Shown here piece after piece: positions 8,607 to 17,137 of a DNA stretch of 64,000 nt. The notes beneath the pieces are model-generated. The model was not told where the DNA came from, searched no databases, and was given only the letters and a program-made list of their open reading frames with translations. This DNA is from an uncultured Candidatus Melainabacteria bacterium. Its GTDB lineage: Bacteria; Cyanobacteriota; Vampirovibrionia; Gastranaerophilales; Gastranaerophilaceae. Made by a program: the position numbers and the translations under genes. Numbering within the stretch: the first letter of the stretch is position 1; each line of letters starts with the position of its first letter. Location of the stretch: NCBI GenBank assembly GCA_934718135.1, contig CAKUZW010000003.1, forward strand, positions 186,001 through 250,000. Reading direction: 5' to 3'.

Positions 8607-9398
8607 TTACCAAGGATAATCTTTAGCAATTTTCCAACCGTCTTCGAAAATCAATGAAGTACATAATAATGACCCGCCTTGCCCTTGGATATTTTTTGAG
8701 CAGCCATATCTAGAATCAGATAATAATTCATTTCTTGTATATCTTTGAATTACTCCTCCTCCGTTTTTAAAAGAATAATCTTCTCCATAGTAACCTGCAG
8801 GCATTAAAAACCAACCTCCGTTTGGATTTTGAATGTAAGTGAATTGGAATGCATCTTTCCCTATTACATTAGGTCCTTTTTTACCATTTACATCAACTAT
8901 GAATTGATAGTGTCGAGTGTAGTTCGAATATGTTGTTCCTCCTCCGACCCAAAATAATACTGCATAACCGGATAACGTAACAAAAGATTGGTATTGGGCT
9001 GCTGTTGCGTTTGCATTTTGTGCATTCTCTCCTGCTAAAGTTGTGTATTTACCGATAGCCCAACAAGGAGAATTGTCTGTTGGACATTTTAGTGCCATTT
9101 TGATATTAGGTTCTAAATAATTTTCTATAAAATCTGATGATGCGGCTCCAAAAGTATCTGATGGATTTTCAAGCCACCCTTCAGGACTTCCATACTCCGC
9201 TTCTGCCAGTTTTAAAGCTTGTGATATGTCTGAATAAGCGTGTTTTAATTGGGTCACAGTTCGTTGTTTGGCGTGTTCGGTGATTAAAGTTGGAATAGTC
9301 AACGCCGCCACAATTCCGATTATGCCAAGGGTTATGAGGGTTTCTGCCAAAGTAAAGGCTATTTCCTTTTTCCTTATCCCCTTAAAAATTTTCTTCAT
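8607..9398 (-). CDS. type IV prepilin-like protein, short leader (module 1)
   Basis: A 263-residue exported protein with a class III (type IV pilin/type II pseudopilin) signal: 14-residue basic leader, then FTLAE beginning at residue 15, Glu at +5 and a hydrophobic helix LITLGIIGIVAAL. The residue before the predicted cut is Ala (IA/FTLAE), not the usual Gly. The body has the DVNGKKGPN..GKDAF block and the C-terminal DGWKIAKDYPW ending shared with the other prepilins here. It probably joins a pilus or pseudopilus after processing by a prepilin peptidase. RBS AAAGGAT precedes ATG 9398. It is divergent to an XRE gene. The leader codons (TTTTTAAGGGGATAAGG) match the end of the composite repeats. 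Confidence 0.85.
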   Translation of the reverse strand: MKKIFKGIRKKEIAFTLAETLITLGIIGIVAALTIPTLITEHAKQRTVTQLKHAYSDISQALKLAEAEYGSPEGWLENPSDTFGAASSDFIENYLEPNIKMALKCPTDNSPCWAIGKYTTLAGENAQNANATAAQYQSFVTLSGYAVLFWVGGGTTYSNYTRHYQFIVDVNGKKGPNVIGKDAFQFTYIQNPNGGWFLMPAGYYGEDYSFKNGGGVIQRYTRNELLSDSRYGCSKNIQGQGGSLLCTSLIFEDGWKIAKDYPW

Positions 9399-9434
9399 AC
9401 TTTATCCTTTCTTCTCTCATTTAATGTTGATTTT

Positions 9435-9459
9435 ATGATTAAATTCTACGCTTAATCAT
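9435..9459. promoter_or_regulatory. inverted repeat between prepilin module 1 and XRE
   Basis: ATGATTAA-9-TTAATCAT, perfect 8+8. Lies 37 bases upstream of the prepilin ATG; candidate operator for the divergent XRE protein. Confidence 0.4.
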
Positions 9460-9559
9460 GAGAATACACTATATTATGATGATATGTCAATATATTTCAA
9501 CATATTTTGTCCTTAAAAATAAATTTTAAAACGTATATTATTTGTTTTAAGGAGAAATA

Positions 9560-9880
9560 ATGGACTCAATAAAGAAATCTTTTGGAGCAAGAATAAAAGA
9601 GATTAGAGAGAAAAGCGGGCTTAATCAAGAGCAACTTGCCGAACTTGTTAATATGGAGTCAAGGCATATTAGCCGAATTGAGACGGGTAAAAGTTTTACT
9701 ACATTGGAAAATCTTTCAAAAATTGCTCAAGCGTTAAACGTTGATATTAGTGTATTTTTTGATTTTAGTCATAAAAAAAATAAAGAGGATTTAATTCAAG
9801 AGATAAACAGTTATTTGCAAGATGCGGATATGAAACAACTTGAACTTGCATACCGATTAATTTTATCCGTGTTTAAATAA
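9560..9880 (+). CDS. XRE-family HTH regulator (module 1)
   Basis: A 106-residue DNA-binding protein. Residues 8-62 form a Cro/CI-type helix-turn-helix (IKEIREKSGLNQEQLAELV, then HISRIETGKSF and LSKIAQALNV). The C-terminal 35 residues are a charged helical tail (LIQEINSYLQ...LELAYRLILS) also seen in the XRE proteins at 21801 and 34963, perhaps for dimerisation. Start supported by AAGGAG seven bases before ATG 9560. It is divergent from the prepilin at 8607 across 161 bases that hold a perfect 8+8 inverted repeat (9435-9459). Likely autoregulation and control of the prepilin gene is inference. Confidence 0.85.
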   Translation: MDSIKKSFGARIKEIREKSGLNQEQLAELVNMESRHISRIETGKSFTTLENLSKIAQALNVDISVFFDFSHKKNKEDLIQEINSYLQDADMKQLELAYRLILSVFK

Positions 9881-9891
9881 TTATTTCAAAA

Positions 9892-9919
9892 TTGATAAGA
9901 TTATAAAATTTGTTATAAT
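9892..9919 (+). promoter_or_regulatory. promoter of the FliI-like gene, near-leaderless
   Basis: TTGATA (9892-9897), 16-base spacer, TATAAT (9914-9919) with TGT before it. The ATG is at 9927, seven bases after the -10, with no SD. Confidence 0.65.
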
Positions 9920-9926
9920 AAAAAGT

Positions 9927-11273
9927 ATGACAGATATTGATAAAAGTGAAATAGAGGAATTAAAACAAAGAGTTAAGAAAAAACTTGACGGGGTAAACCT
10001 TATTTCTTATAAAGGGACAGTTTCCAAGCTATTAGGCTTAACCGTTGAAGTAAAACTTCCAGGCTTGAAAATTGGAGATTTGTGCTATATTGAAACTTTT
10101 GACGGGAAGCAAAAACCGGCGGAAGTTCAGGCTTTTAAGGGTGAAGTTGCTCAATTGTCACTTTTATTAGACGGTAGTGGGATTGGACAGGGAAGTTTGG
10201 TTACAACGACAAGACGTCCTATTACAGTTCCTGTGGGGGATTTTCTTTTGGGACGATTGATTGACCCATTAGGAAATCCGATTGACGGAAAGCCTCTCGA
10301 TACAACAGATGCGATGTGGCGACCAATTGAGGGGCCTCCTCCTGGGCCTTTTGAAAGACCAATTATTACAGAACAATTTTCGACCGGTGTTCGTGCAATT
10401 GACGGGTGTATGACAATGGGTTGTGGACAGCGTTTGGGGCTGTTTGCAGGGTCTGGTGTCGGGAAAAGTACACTTCTTGGTATGATTGCACGAAATTCTG
10501 ATGCGGATGTAAACGTTGTTGCATTGATTGGTGAACGTGGTAGAGAGGTTAAAGAGTTTGTTGAAGATTCTTTGGGTGAAGTTGGTATGGCAAAATCAGT
10601 TTTGGTTTGTTCAACCGGTGATCAACCTCCTCTAATTCGTCAAAAAGCCCTATTAACAGCAACTGCCGTTTGTGAATATTTTAGAGATCAAGGGAAAAAA
10701 GTTTTTCTTATGACTGATACGGTTACTCGTTGTGCAATGGCAGGTCGTGAAGTTGGGCTATCACTAGGGGAACCTCCAACAATGAAAGGTTATCCGCCTT
10801 CTATTTTCTCTTGGCTTCAAAAGGTTTTAGAAAGAGCCGGAAACAGCCCGAAAGGTTCAATTACTGCTTTGTATACGGTACTTATGGAAGGTGATGATAT
10901 TTCGGATCCGATTGTAGATATTGTGCGTGGTATTGTTGATGGTCACATCTTTTTATCAAGAAAGGTTGCGGAATCCAACCATTATCCGGCAATTGATGTT
11001 TTGGGTAGTATTTCCCGTTTGATGAGTGCAATTGCATCACCTGAACATAAAGCGGCCGCAGGAAAACTTCGTACCATTATGTCAATGTATAGAGAAAATA
11101 AAGATTTGATTGATGTTGGTATGTATCAACCTGGGTCAAACCCAAGACTGGATACGGCAATTCAAATGATGCCGAAAGTTAATGCATTTTTGCAACAAAG
11201 AACGTCTGAAAGTGTAACCATGGAAGGTACAATTAAACAGCTTGTTGACATGATGCAAGGTGTAGATATCTAG
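9927..11273 (+). CDS. FliI/YscN-type secretion ATPase, solitary
   Basis: A 448-residue F1-beta-like ATPase of the family that energises flagellar and type III export. It has the N-terminal beta-barrel (residues about 25-100), Walker A GLFAGSGVGKSTL (171-183), IGERGREV (201-208), the STGDQPPLIRQKA block, and Walker B VFLMTDTVTR; GPPPGPFERP is typical of the family. FliI and YscN cannot be separated from sequence alone. It stands alone: no fliH, fliJ, flhA/B or sctQ-like gene is nearby. A promoter TTGATA-16-TATAAT (9892-9919) places transcription start at about the ATG, suggesting a leaderless mRNA. Confidence 0.88.
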   Translation: MTDIDKSEIEELKQRVKKKLDGVNLISYKGTVSKLLGLTVEVKLPGLKIGDLCYIETFDGKQKPAEVQAFKGEVAQLSLLLDGSGIGQGSLVTTTRRPITVPVGDFLLGRLIDPLGNPIDGKPLDTTDAMWRPIEGPPPGPFERPIITEQFSTGVRAIDGCMTMGCGQRLGLFAGSGVGKSTLLGMIARNSDADVNVVALIGERGREVKEFVEDSLGEVGMAKSVLVCSTGDQPPLIRQKALLTATAVCEYFRDQGKKVFLMTDTVTRCAMAGREVGLSLGEPPTMKGYPPSIFSWLQKVLERAGNSPKGSITALYTVLMEGDDISDPIVDIVRGIVDGHIFLSRKVAESNHYPAIDVLGSISRLMSAIASPEHKAAAGKLRTIMSMYRENKDLIDVGMYQPGSNPRLDTAIQMMPKVNAFLQQRTSESVTMEGTIKQLVDMMQGVDI

Positions 11274-11274
11274 G

Positions 11275-11467
11275 TTTAAGGGACAAGGGAATAGGTTTAT
11301 TGCAATTTTTAAGTCTATAAGTTGATATGTCAATTACAGAAGGCATTAAGGCACTATGTTCGTTACAGTAATTGCATAATTAGTTAGAGATTTTCCCCTC
11401 TTCAGAATTTCAAATACTCATAATAATTCGTATTGAAATTTTACCCCTCCATCATAGTGGAGGGGAT
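11275..11467. repeat. repeat block F between the ATPase gene and metG
   Basis: Begins with a piece of the purine-rich end (TTTAAGGGACAAGGGAATAGG, 11275-11295), continues with GTCTATAAGTTGATATGTC (11313-11331; a similar piece is at 14646-14664), TTCGTTACAG (11358-11367) and R5 copy 1 (11393-11467). No further genes here. Confidence 0.7.
11393..11467 (+). repeat. R5 double-hairpin repeat, copy 1
   Basis: TTCCCCTCTTCAGAATTTCAAATACTC... with TTTCAAATAC/GTATTGAAAT arms and the hairpin CCCCTCC-ATCATAGT-GGAGGGG (11444-11465). The last could end the metG transcript. Confidence 0.85.
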
Positions 11468-11485
11468 TTGTAATTTTTTATTAAT

Positions 11486-13057
11486 CTATTTCTTAGATTT
11501 GTCAGCGAGTTCGCTATCAACTCTCAAAAATACTGGGTGAATTTCTTCTTTTGAAATCAATTTTCCTGCTTTTAAATTTGTTGTTGTAACATCATCTAAC
11601 TTTTTAGACAAATCATAAGACAATTGTTTTGCCATATCAGAGGCAATATTTGGGCAATATGGATAAATTAATGATGAAATTACACACATAATTTCTAAAA
11701 CTGTTGAAAGAACTTGACCACATTCAGTCATTTTTTCTTCTTTAGCTAGTGTCCAAGGAGCATTGTCTGTTACGAATTTATTTGTCGCATCAACAATTGA
11801 AATGATTGCTTGTGCGGCTTCTTGAATTTCAAAGTGGTTGAAATGGTTTTCAACAATTTTAACTGTTCCTAATGCAGTTCTCAAAAGGCTTTCAGCTTCT
11901 TTTGAACGGTTAGTTAAGAATTCTTCTTTAATTTCACCGTCAAAATATTTTACAAGCATTGAAAGACTTCTATTTAACAAGTTGCCCATGCTATTTGCAA
12001 GGTGTGCATTAACTTTTTCTTTAAAATCTAAATCAGAATAGTTTCCATCACGACCGCAAGGAGCTGATGTTGCCATGTAATATCTGAACGCATCTGGATG
12101 TTCTAGATTATAATGTTCTAAAACAGATGTTGGAGAAACAACGTTACCTAATGATTTTGACATTTTAGTTTCATCTATTGTAATCCAACCGTGAGCAAAA
12201 ATATGTTTTGGCAATGGTAAATCTAAAGCCATCAAAATTCCAATCCAGTAAATGCTGTGGAATTTTAAAATATCTTTTCCGATTACGTGAACATCAACCG
12301 GCCATAATTTTTTGAATTGTTCAGAAGGATTTTCTGTATCATAACCAATAGCTGTAATATAATTTGAAAGTGCATCAATCCAAACATAGATTGATTGTTC
12401 AGGGTCATCAAGAACATCAATACCCCAACCTACGTTTGCTTTGTTTCTTGAAACAGAAATGTCTTGAATATCTTCCAATTGGTTTAGAACTTCGTTTGCT
12501 CTAAAACTTGGAACAATGAAATCAGGATGAGATTTGATATGATTCATAATCGCATCTTTATAAGATGATAATTTGAAGAAATAATTTTCTTCTTTTACAA
12601 CTTCAGGTTTTTTCAAGTGGTCAGGGCATAATCCATCTTCTGTCAAATCTTTTGGATTTAAGAAGCATTCGCAGCCTGAACAATACAAACCTTCATATTC
12701 GTGTTTATAAATATCACCTTTATCAACAAGTTTTTTGAAGATTTTTTGAACAACTTTTTCATGATCTTCATCTGTTGTACGGATAAATCTATTGTAATTA
12801 ATATCTAATGCTTTCCACGCATCTTTAAATTTTTGTGCGTTTTCATCACATAATTGTTTTGGAGTTTTTCCTTGGGCTGCAGAAGTTTTTTGGATTTTAA
12901 TTCCGTGTTCATCTGTACCGGTCAAGAAAAACAAATTATCTGTTCTTTGAGAAAAATGTCTTGCAATAATATCTGTCAAGATTTTTTCATACGCGTGTCC
13001 AATGTGAGGAGCACCATTTACATAATCAATCGCTGTTGTTAAATAAAATTTATCCAT
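11486..13057 (-). CDS. metG: methionyl-tRNA synthetase
   Basis: Class I aminoacyl-tRNA synthetase charging tRNA-Met. HIGH motif HIGH at residues 18-21 (APHIGHAYEK) and KMSKSLGN at 298-305. A zinc-knuckle-like insert has Cys126, Cys129, Cys131 and Cys144 (YCSGCECF...GLCPDH). The 523-residue length matches the form without the C-terminal tRNA-binding EMAPII-like domain; the anticodon-binding helical domain fills the last 170 residues. A hairpin CCCCTCC/GGAGGGG at 11444-11465, part of a repeat, lies just downstream and could end its transcript. Confidence 0.96.
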   Translation of the reverse strand: MDKFYLTTAIDYVNGAPHIGHAYEKILTDIIARHFSQRTDNLFFLTGTDEHGIKIQKTSAAQGKTPKQLCDENAQKFKDAWKALDINYNRFIRTTDEDHEKVVQKIFKKLVDKGDIYKHEYEGLYCSGCECFLNPKDLTEDGLCPDHLKKPEVVKEENYFFKLSSYKDAIMNHIKSHPDFIVPSFRANEVLNQLEDIQDISVSRNKANVGWGIDVLDDPEQSIYVWIDALSNYITAIGYDTENPSEQFKKLWPVDVHVIGKDILKFHSIYWIGILMALDLPLPKHIFAHGWITIDETKMSKSLGNVVSPTSVLEHYNLEHPDAFRYYMATSAPCGRDGNYSDLDFKEKVNAHLANSMGNLLNRSLSMLVKYFDGEIKEEFLTNRSKEAESLLRTALGTVKIVENHFNHFEIQEAAQAIISIVDATNKFVTDNAPWTLAKEEKMTECGQVLSTVLEIMCVISSLIYPYCPNIASDMAKQLSYDLSKKLDDVTTTNLKAGKLISKEEIHPVFLRVDSELADKSKK

Positions 13058-13129
13058 TTACAATTTCCTTCATTTTAATGCATTAAAATCTATATTTTAA
13101 TAGTAACACAAACAGATTTATTCAATATT

Positions 13130-13157
13130 TTGAATTAATTAAAAAATGTGCTATACT
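13130..13157 (+). promoter_or_regulatory. promoter of the Cys-rich secreted protein gene
   Basis: TTGAAT (13130-13135), 16-base spacer, TATACT (13152-13157) with TGC before it. GGAG follows at 13172. Confidence 0.6.
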
Positions 13158-13181
13158 TCTACTGTCAAAAAGGAGAGCTAT

Positions 13182-13661
13182 ATGAAAAAGGTGTCATTTT
13201 TAATTTTAGGTGTCTTAATTGTTGCAGGGATAACCGGTACAATTGCTGCTCAGAACTTAAAAAAAGGAACATATAGTTGTCCATATTATAATAATGGGCA
13301 AAAATTATCTTGTGAAATTTATATTGATAAATCAGGTATTAAAACATATGGCAAATATTGTACAAAGACTTATAAAACTTTCACTCCTGACGCAGTAGAA
13401 AGAACATGTCAGTATTCTCCTGTTGACAATTCAAAATATTATTCTTGCGAATATGCCGATACAACTTGCCAAGCAACATTCTCTCCGGACGGGAAAACTT
13501 CTTACGTATCTTGCGACAACATTGACAGAATTCCGCAAGAAAAGAGAAGTCTTATTTTTGAAAAAGTTAAATCAGACGCAAGAGCAAACAATTGTAGAAA
13601 TTTAAATCTCGTTAAACCTGCTCAACCTATGCAAAAGCCAAAACCAACTGTTACTCACTAA
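13182..13661 (+). CDS. secreted Cys-rich small protein, unknown
   Basis: A 159-residue protein with a signal peptide: MKK, hydrophobic core FLILGVLIVAGITGT and a likely cut near IAAQ (about residues 20-25). The mature part has eight cysteines, many in short repeats of the form (S/T)C(E/Q/P) with a Tyr nearby, and a Pro/Lys-rich tail QPMQKPKPTVTH. The eight cysteines suggest disulfides in the periplasm. The start at 13182 is preferred over a TTG/ATG 36 bases upstream because GGAG lies seven bases before it; a promoter TTGAAT-16-TATACT is at 13130-13157. I do not recognise the family. Its 3' end overlaps the convergent ABC gene by 11 bases. Confidence 0.75.
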   Translation: MKKVSFLILGVLIVAGITGTIAAQNLKKGTYSCPYYNNGQKLSCEIYIDKSGIKTYGKYCTKTYKTFTPDAVERTCQYSPVDNSKYYSCEYADTTCQATFSPDGKTSYVSCDNIDRIPQEKRSLIFEKVKSDARANNCRNLNLVKPAQPMQKPKPTVTH

Positions 13662-14613
13662 TTTCGAATAAGTGGCAGGCACATTTGTGGTTTGAGTTAA
13701 TTATTTTTAATTCCGGAACTTTTTCAGTACAAATGTACATACAGAATTTACATCTTGGGTGGAATTTGCAACCTTCAATTTTTTGAGAAAGTGTTGGCGG
13801 TTGACCTTGAATAGTTTCCAGTTTTTCACCTCGATTAGACGGAATTGATTTTAATAACGCTTTTGAATATGGATGCATAGGATTTTTGAAAAAATCTACA
13901 CTTGGGGCATTTTCAACAATTCGTCCTGCATACATTACTGCAATTTCATCCGCATTTTCTCGAACCAAAGCCAAATCATGCGTAATTAAGATTATTGAGG
14001 TATTTTGGTTTATTTTGATATCATTTAACAAATGCATAATTTGAGCTTGAATAGTAACATCGAGTGCGGTTGTAGGTTCATCCGCAATAAGAATTTCCGC
14101 GTTACATGCAAGTGCCATTGCAATAATTGCACGCTGTTTCATTCCTCCCGAAAATTCATGCGGATAATTATTTAGTCTTGATTTTGCACTTGGAATTTGA
14201 ACAGCTTCAAAAGCTTCTATTGCTTTTTTCTCTGCCTCGTGTCCTGTCAAACCTTGATGTATTTTTATAATTTCCAGCAATTGATTTCCAACAGTATACA
14301 ATGGATTAAGCGAAGTCATCGGATCTTGCGGAATTAGGGCAATTTTAGCACCTCTAATATGTTGCATTTGTTTTTGGGTTTTGGATAGGATATTTTCTCC
14401 GTGATATAGGATTTCACCACTCATAATTCTTGCTGTTTTAGGGATTAAATTCAAAATGCTCATTGCAGTCATAGATTTGCCACAGCCGGATTCGCCAACA
14501 AGAGCAAGCATTTTACCGCTATCCAAAGATAAAGACACATCAAAAAGGGCTTGATTAAAATCATCTTCACTTTGAAACCCTAAATTTAAATTTTTAATTT
14601 CAAGAATTGCCAT
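13651..14613 (-). CDS. oligopeptide-type ABC transporter ATPase (OppD/DppD-like)
   Basis: Cytoplasmic ATPase of a peptide or nickel importer. Walker A GESGCGKS at residues 40-47, signature FSGGMKQR, Walker B ILIADEPTTALD and the H-loop ITHDLALV are all intact. The C-terminal extension with MHPYSKALL and a cysteine-rich GCKFHPRCKFCMYIC segment is typical of the OppD/DppD/OppF family (320 residues). No permease, binding protein or second ATPase lies next to it, so its partners must be encoded elsewhere or it is an orphan. Upstream are 50 bases to the next minus-strand gene. Confidence 0.9.
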   Translation of the reverse strand: MAILEIKNLNLGFQSEDDFNQALFDVSLSLDSGKMLALVGESGCGKSMTAMSILNLIPKTARIMSGEILYHGENILSKTQKQMQHIRGAKIALIPQDPMTSLNPLYTVGNQLLEIIKIHQGLTGHEAEKKAIEAFEAVQIPSAKSRLNNYPHEFSGGMKQRAIIAMALACNAEILIADEPTTALDVTIQAQIMHLLNDIKINQNTSIILITHDLALVRENADEIAVMYAGRIVENAPSVDFFKNPMHPYSKALLKSIPSNRGEKLETIQGQPPTLSQKIEGCKFHPRCKFCMYICTEKVPELKIINSNHKCACHLFEISE

Positions 14614-14663
14614 ATTAACTTAATTATATATTTTCTTTGGGAAATGTCTATAAGTTAATATGT

Positions 14664-15140
14664 CTATTTTTTAAATTTAGAAGCGATATAAGTGAAAGGC
14701 ATTTTGATGTATTTTAAAACAGTTGAACCACCTTTTTTCAATTTTGAACCTAAGCCGGAAGTTGAATTTTTGATTTTAGAACCAATTGAACCAAATTTGA
14801 ATGATTTTAATTTAGAGAAAGAGACTTTACCTTTAGTTAATCCGTAAATTCCCCAACCTAGCAATCCGGTAACTAAAGCTCCAAATGACAATTTTTTCCA
14901 ATTTGAAAGCTTAGACGGTTTTGTCTCCTTTTGACCGGAAGAATTAAATTCATCAATTTGCGGTAAATCCTTTAATTTTACCCCTTCCGGTAATAACGCA
15001 GGACTTTCTAGCGGTAGTCCTTCAATTTGTGGATTCCCGACAAATCTTGCCGGTTTATCTAACAAATAAGCCGCAGCATCAAAATCAATCACTCCGCCCG
15101 CAGCTAACATATCTAAATTCGAAACCCAATTTGAACCCAT
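14664..15140 (-). CDS. hypothetical protein with one membrane segment
   Basis: A 158-residue protein that I do not recognise. Residues 1-75 are soluble-looking and Pro/Leu rich (PARFVGNP, LPLESPALLPEG), followed by one hydrophobic segment LSFGALVTGLLGWGIYGL at about 84-101. The C-terminal half is strongly basic with a repeated pattern of Lys, Gly, Ser and Phe (FSKLKSFKFGS, SKIKNSTSGLGSKLKKGG, ending YIASKFKK). The basic glycine-rich half could bind nucleic acid or membrane lipid, but that is a guess. Start at 15140 follows AAGGAAA. It stands between the OppD-like and MntP-like genes. Confidence 0.6.
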   Translation of the reverse strand: MGSNWVSNLDMLAAGGVIDFDAAAYLLDKPARFVGNPQIEGLPLESPALLPEGVKLKDLPQIDEFNSSGQKETKPSKLSNWKKLSFGALVTGLLGWGIYGLTKGKVSFSKLKSFKFGSIGSKIKNSTSGLGSKLKKGGSTVLKYIKMPFTYIASKFKK

Positions 15141-15220
15141 AGTACTTTTCCTTTATATTCCAACCTACATTTATATAAAGTATTTTGAGTCCCAAAAATT
15201 GCCTTAAATTTTAAAAGTTT

Positions 15221-15760
15221 TTACATTAAAGATTTTGCCGCAAGTAGAATTAAAATAACTCCACCTGTGATTTCCAAATATTTTGACGGAATTTTCTTCA
15301 AAAAATTTCCACTCCAAAAACCGATAACAGACATCAAAAATGATGCTAAACCAATCAAAACAACTGCAAGATATATATTTGTATGAGTTAAACGAATTGA
15401 GGCTCCTGAAACTAAGGCATCAATACTTGTTGCAAGCCCTAAACTCATTAAACATTTTAGCCCGATACATTCAACCTCTTCTTCTTTTGGTTGAAAGGCT
15501 TCCAGTATAAATTTTGCACCCAATACAAAAAATATTCCAAAAACTATCCATTTGCTAAATGGAGATAAAATTTTTGCAAGAGAATTTGTACCAATATATC
15601 CGATAACTGGCATCAATCCTTGAAATCCACCCATAGTAAGAGCCAAATTCATAGAATTTTTTACTCTGTTAGATTTAAAAATTAATCCTTGAGAGAATGA
15701 CACAACAAGACAATCAATCCCAAGTGCTAAAGCTAGCAGTATTAAATCAATTAAGCTCAA
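15221..15760 (-). CDS. MntP/YtaF-like membrane protein, possible Mn exporter
   Basis: A polytopic protein of about six membrane segments with the MntP-family pattern ALALGIDCLVVSFSQG near the N-terminus, a GGFQGLMPVIGYIG block and the second-half counterpart SLGLATSIDALVSGASI, with the paired Asp residues of the family. I start it at the TTG at 15760 (179 residues, GAGG six bases upstream), which overlaps the end of the upstream gene by 14 bases. The longer frame from 15844 would lie inside that gene. Manganese export is known for MntP; the YtaF branch is less studied, so the substrate is open. Confidence 0.75.
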   Translation of the reverse strand: MSLIDLILLALALGIDCLVVSFSQGLIFKSNRVKNSMNLALTMGGFQGLMPVIGYIGTNSLAKILSPFSKWIVFGIFFVLGAKFILEAFQPKEEEVECIGLKCLMSLGLATSIDALVSGASIRLTHTNIYLAVVLIGLASFLMSVIGFWSGNFLKKIPSKYLEITGGVILILLAAKSLM

Positions 15761-17093
15761 CTTCGACCTCAAACAATCTATCCCATGGGAATTTATACTT
15801 TGGACAAATTTCCATATCGAAAATATTTCCAATGATTTTTTCAAACTTTTTCATTTCAACAGAAACTTGATTAACATCAGGTCTTTTGAGAAATTGACGA
15901 ACATTTGCCTGATATGCCCAATCATCTAAAAATCTGACTATGCTCAATTTTTCAAAAGTTTTTTTATTGTAATTTTTTGCTAAAAATTTAACTTTAGCTC
16001 CGCAAATCAAACTTCCCAATGTATTAGCTGACGTATTCCATGCCGAATATCCACAGAAATACTTATCTTTAATTTCGTTTTTTAAAAACGCATCCACAAA
16101 TCCATTATCTGAACCATTAGCAAATCTTACATCTGCTATCATATATGGCTTTTGCGGAACTTGGAAAGACGAATTAAAATGCTCGGTATCAATTTTCATA
16201 ACAATTTCACCTTGATTTTTTTTGAAATTGTTTATATATAAAATTATATCAGCTTCAACTGGTGTTTTGACTGATTTACAGCCACACAAATCAATTTGTC
16301 CCAAAACAGATTTTTCGATTGAAATATCTTCATAATTTGAAATCAAATCTTTTTCTTCCGGTGCTAAAAATTCAGGGTAAATTTTTATTTCCCCTTGAAT
16401 TGCACGAGCTAAAAGGCTCAACGGAATTTCGTCTGCTCCTGTTTTGGTAAAAGCCCCCATTTTTTCTAGAAATTGAGCTTCCTGAACATTAAAACCAAAT
16501 TCTGCACAATCATCTTTTGAAAAAACTAAGGTGTCAAAAACGCCTTGTTTTTGCCATTGATAGTAAATTTTATTTATTTCAAAATTTCTACGTCTAGTTT
16601 CGATATAATCATCTAAAACATCACTTGGGATATTATGGATTTTGCATCCGCCACGACCAAATTTGTGCGTATTAAAAGAGTATTCAAAAATCTTTTTGCC
16701 CCAATCTGACCAATATTCTTTTTCTTCTTCATTAATATTATTGTTTGAAATCCTCATTATGCTTGAAAAAGCATAAACTTTACAACTTTTATCCTCTAAA
16801 ATTTCTCTCAATATATCAATTCGTTTTCTAATTTGTTCAAAAGTTTCAGGACATCTTCTGGACGGAATTAAGCCTCCATAAGCTAATGTGTCCAAAGACA
16901 AAACAATTGCATCCAACTTGGGCAACTCCATCAACCATTGAAACAAACCTTCAATATCCGCACTATGTTTCAAATCTCCTAACAAATTTCTGTTAGGGAT
17001 AAAAAATTCAATAGATTTGTCAATTCCCGCAATCAATTTTGGCAAAGAATAACAAACCGGACGATTATCTATTGGTACGAACGCAATTTTCAT
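15747..17093 (-). CDS. DUF4127-like protein
   Basis: A 448-residue cytoplasmic-looking protein starting MKIAFVPIDNRPVCYSLP, which resembles the N-terminus of the uncharacterised DUF4127 family. Other visible blocks are LDAIVLSLDTLAYGGLIPSRR, AFSSIMRISNNN and, late in the protein, SAWNTSANTLGSLI. The start at 17093 is chosen because the frame upstream (to 17207) runs over the 5' end of the divergent methyltransferase gene and begins this conserved block only at 17093. The end overlaps the MntP-like start, so the two are probably coupled. Function is not established for the family. Confidence 0.75.
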   Translation of the reverse strand: MKIAFVPIDNRPVCYSLPKLIAGIDKSIEFFIPNRNLLGDLKHSADIEGLFQWLMELPKLDAIVLSLDTLAYGGLIPSRRCPETFEQIRKRIDILREILEDKSCKVYAFSSIMRISNNNINEEEKEYWSDWGKKIFEYSFNTHKFGRGGCKIHNIPSDVLDDYIETRRRNFEINKIYYQWQKQGVFDTLVFSKDDCAEFGFNVQEAQFLEKMGAFTKTGADEIPLSLLARAIQGEIKIYPEFLAPEEKDLISNYEDISIEKSVLGQIDLCGCKSVKTPVEADIILYINNFKKNQGEIVMKIDTEHFNSSFQVPQKPYMIADVRFANGSDNGFVDAFLKNEIKDKYFCGYSAWNTSANTLGSLICGAKVKFLAKNYNKKTFEKLSIVRFLDDWAYQANVRQFLKRPDVNQVSVEMKKFEKIIGNIFDMEICPKYKFPWDRLFEVEVELN

Positions 17094-17137
17094 AATATAA
17101 TTGTAATTAAAAAGTAGATTTAAGTAAATGGAAAAAT

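Noticed and set aside
9927..11273. ATP synthase beta or alpha subunit
   Set aside because: The GPPPGPFERP and CSTGDQPPLIRQKA blocks and the 448-residue length fit FliI/YscN, and no atp genes are near.
15761..15844. Longer MntP-like protein starting at 15844
   Set aside because: This part lies inside the conserved end of the DUF4127-like gene and adds a polar segment not expected for MntP. TTG 15760 has a GAGG before it.
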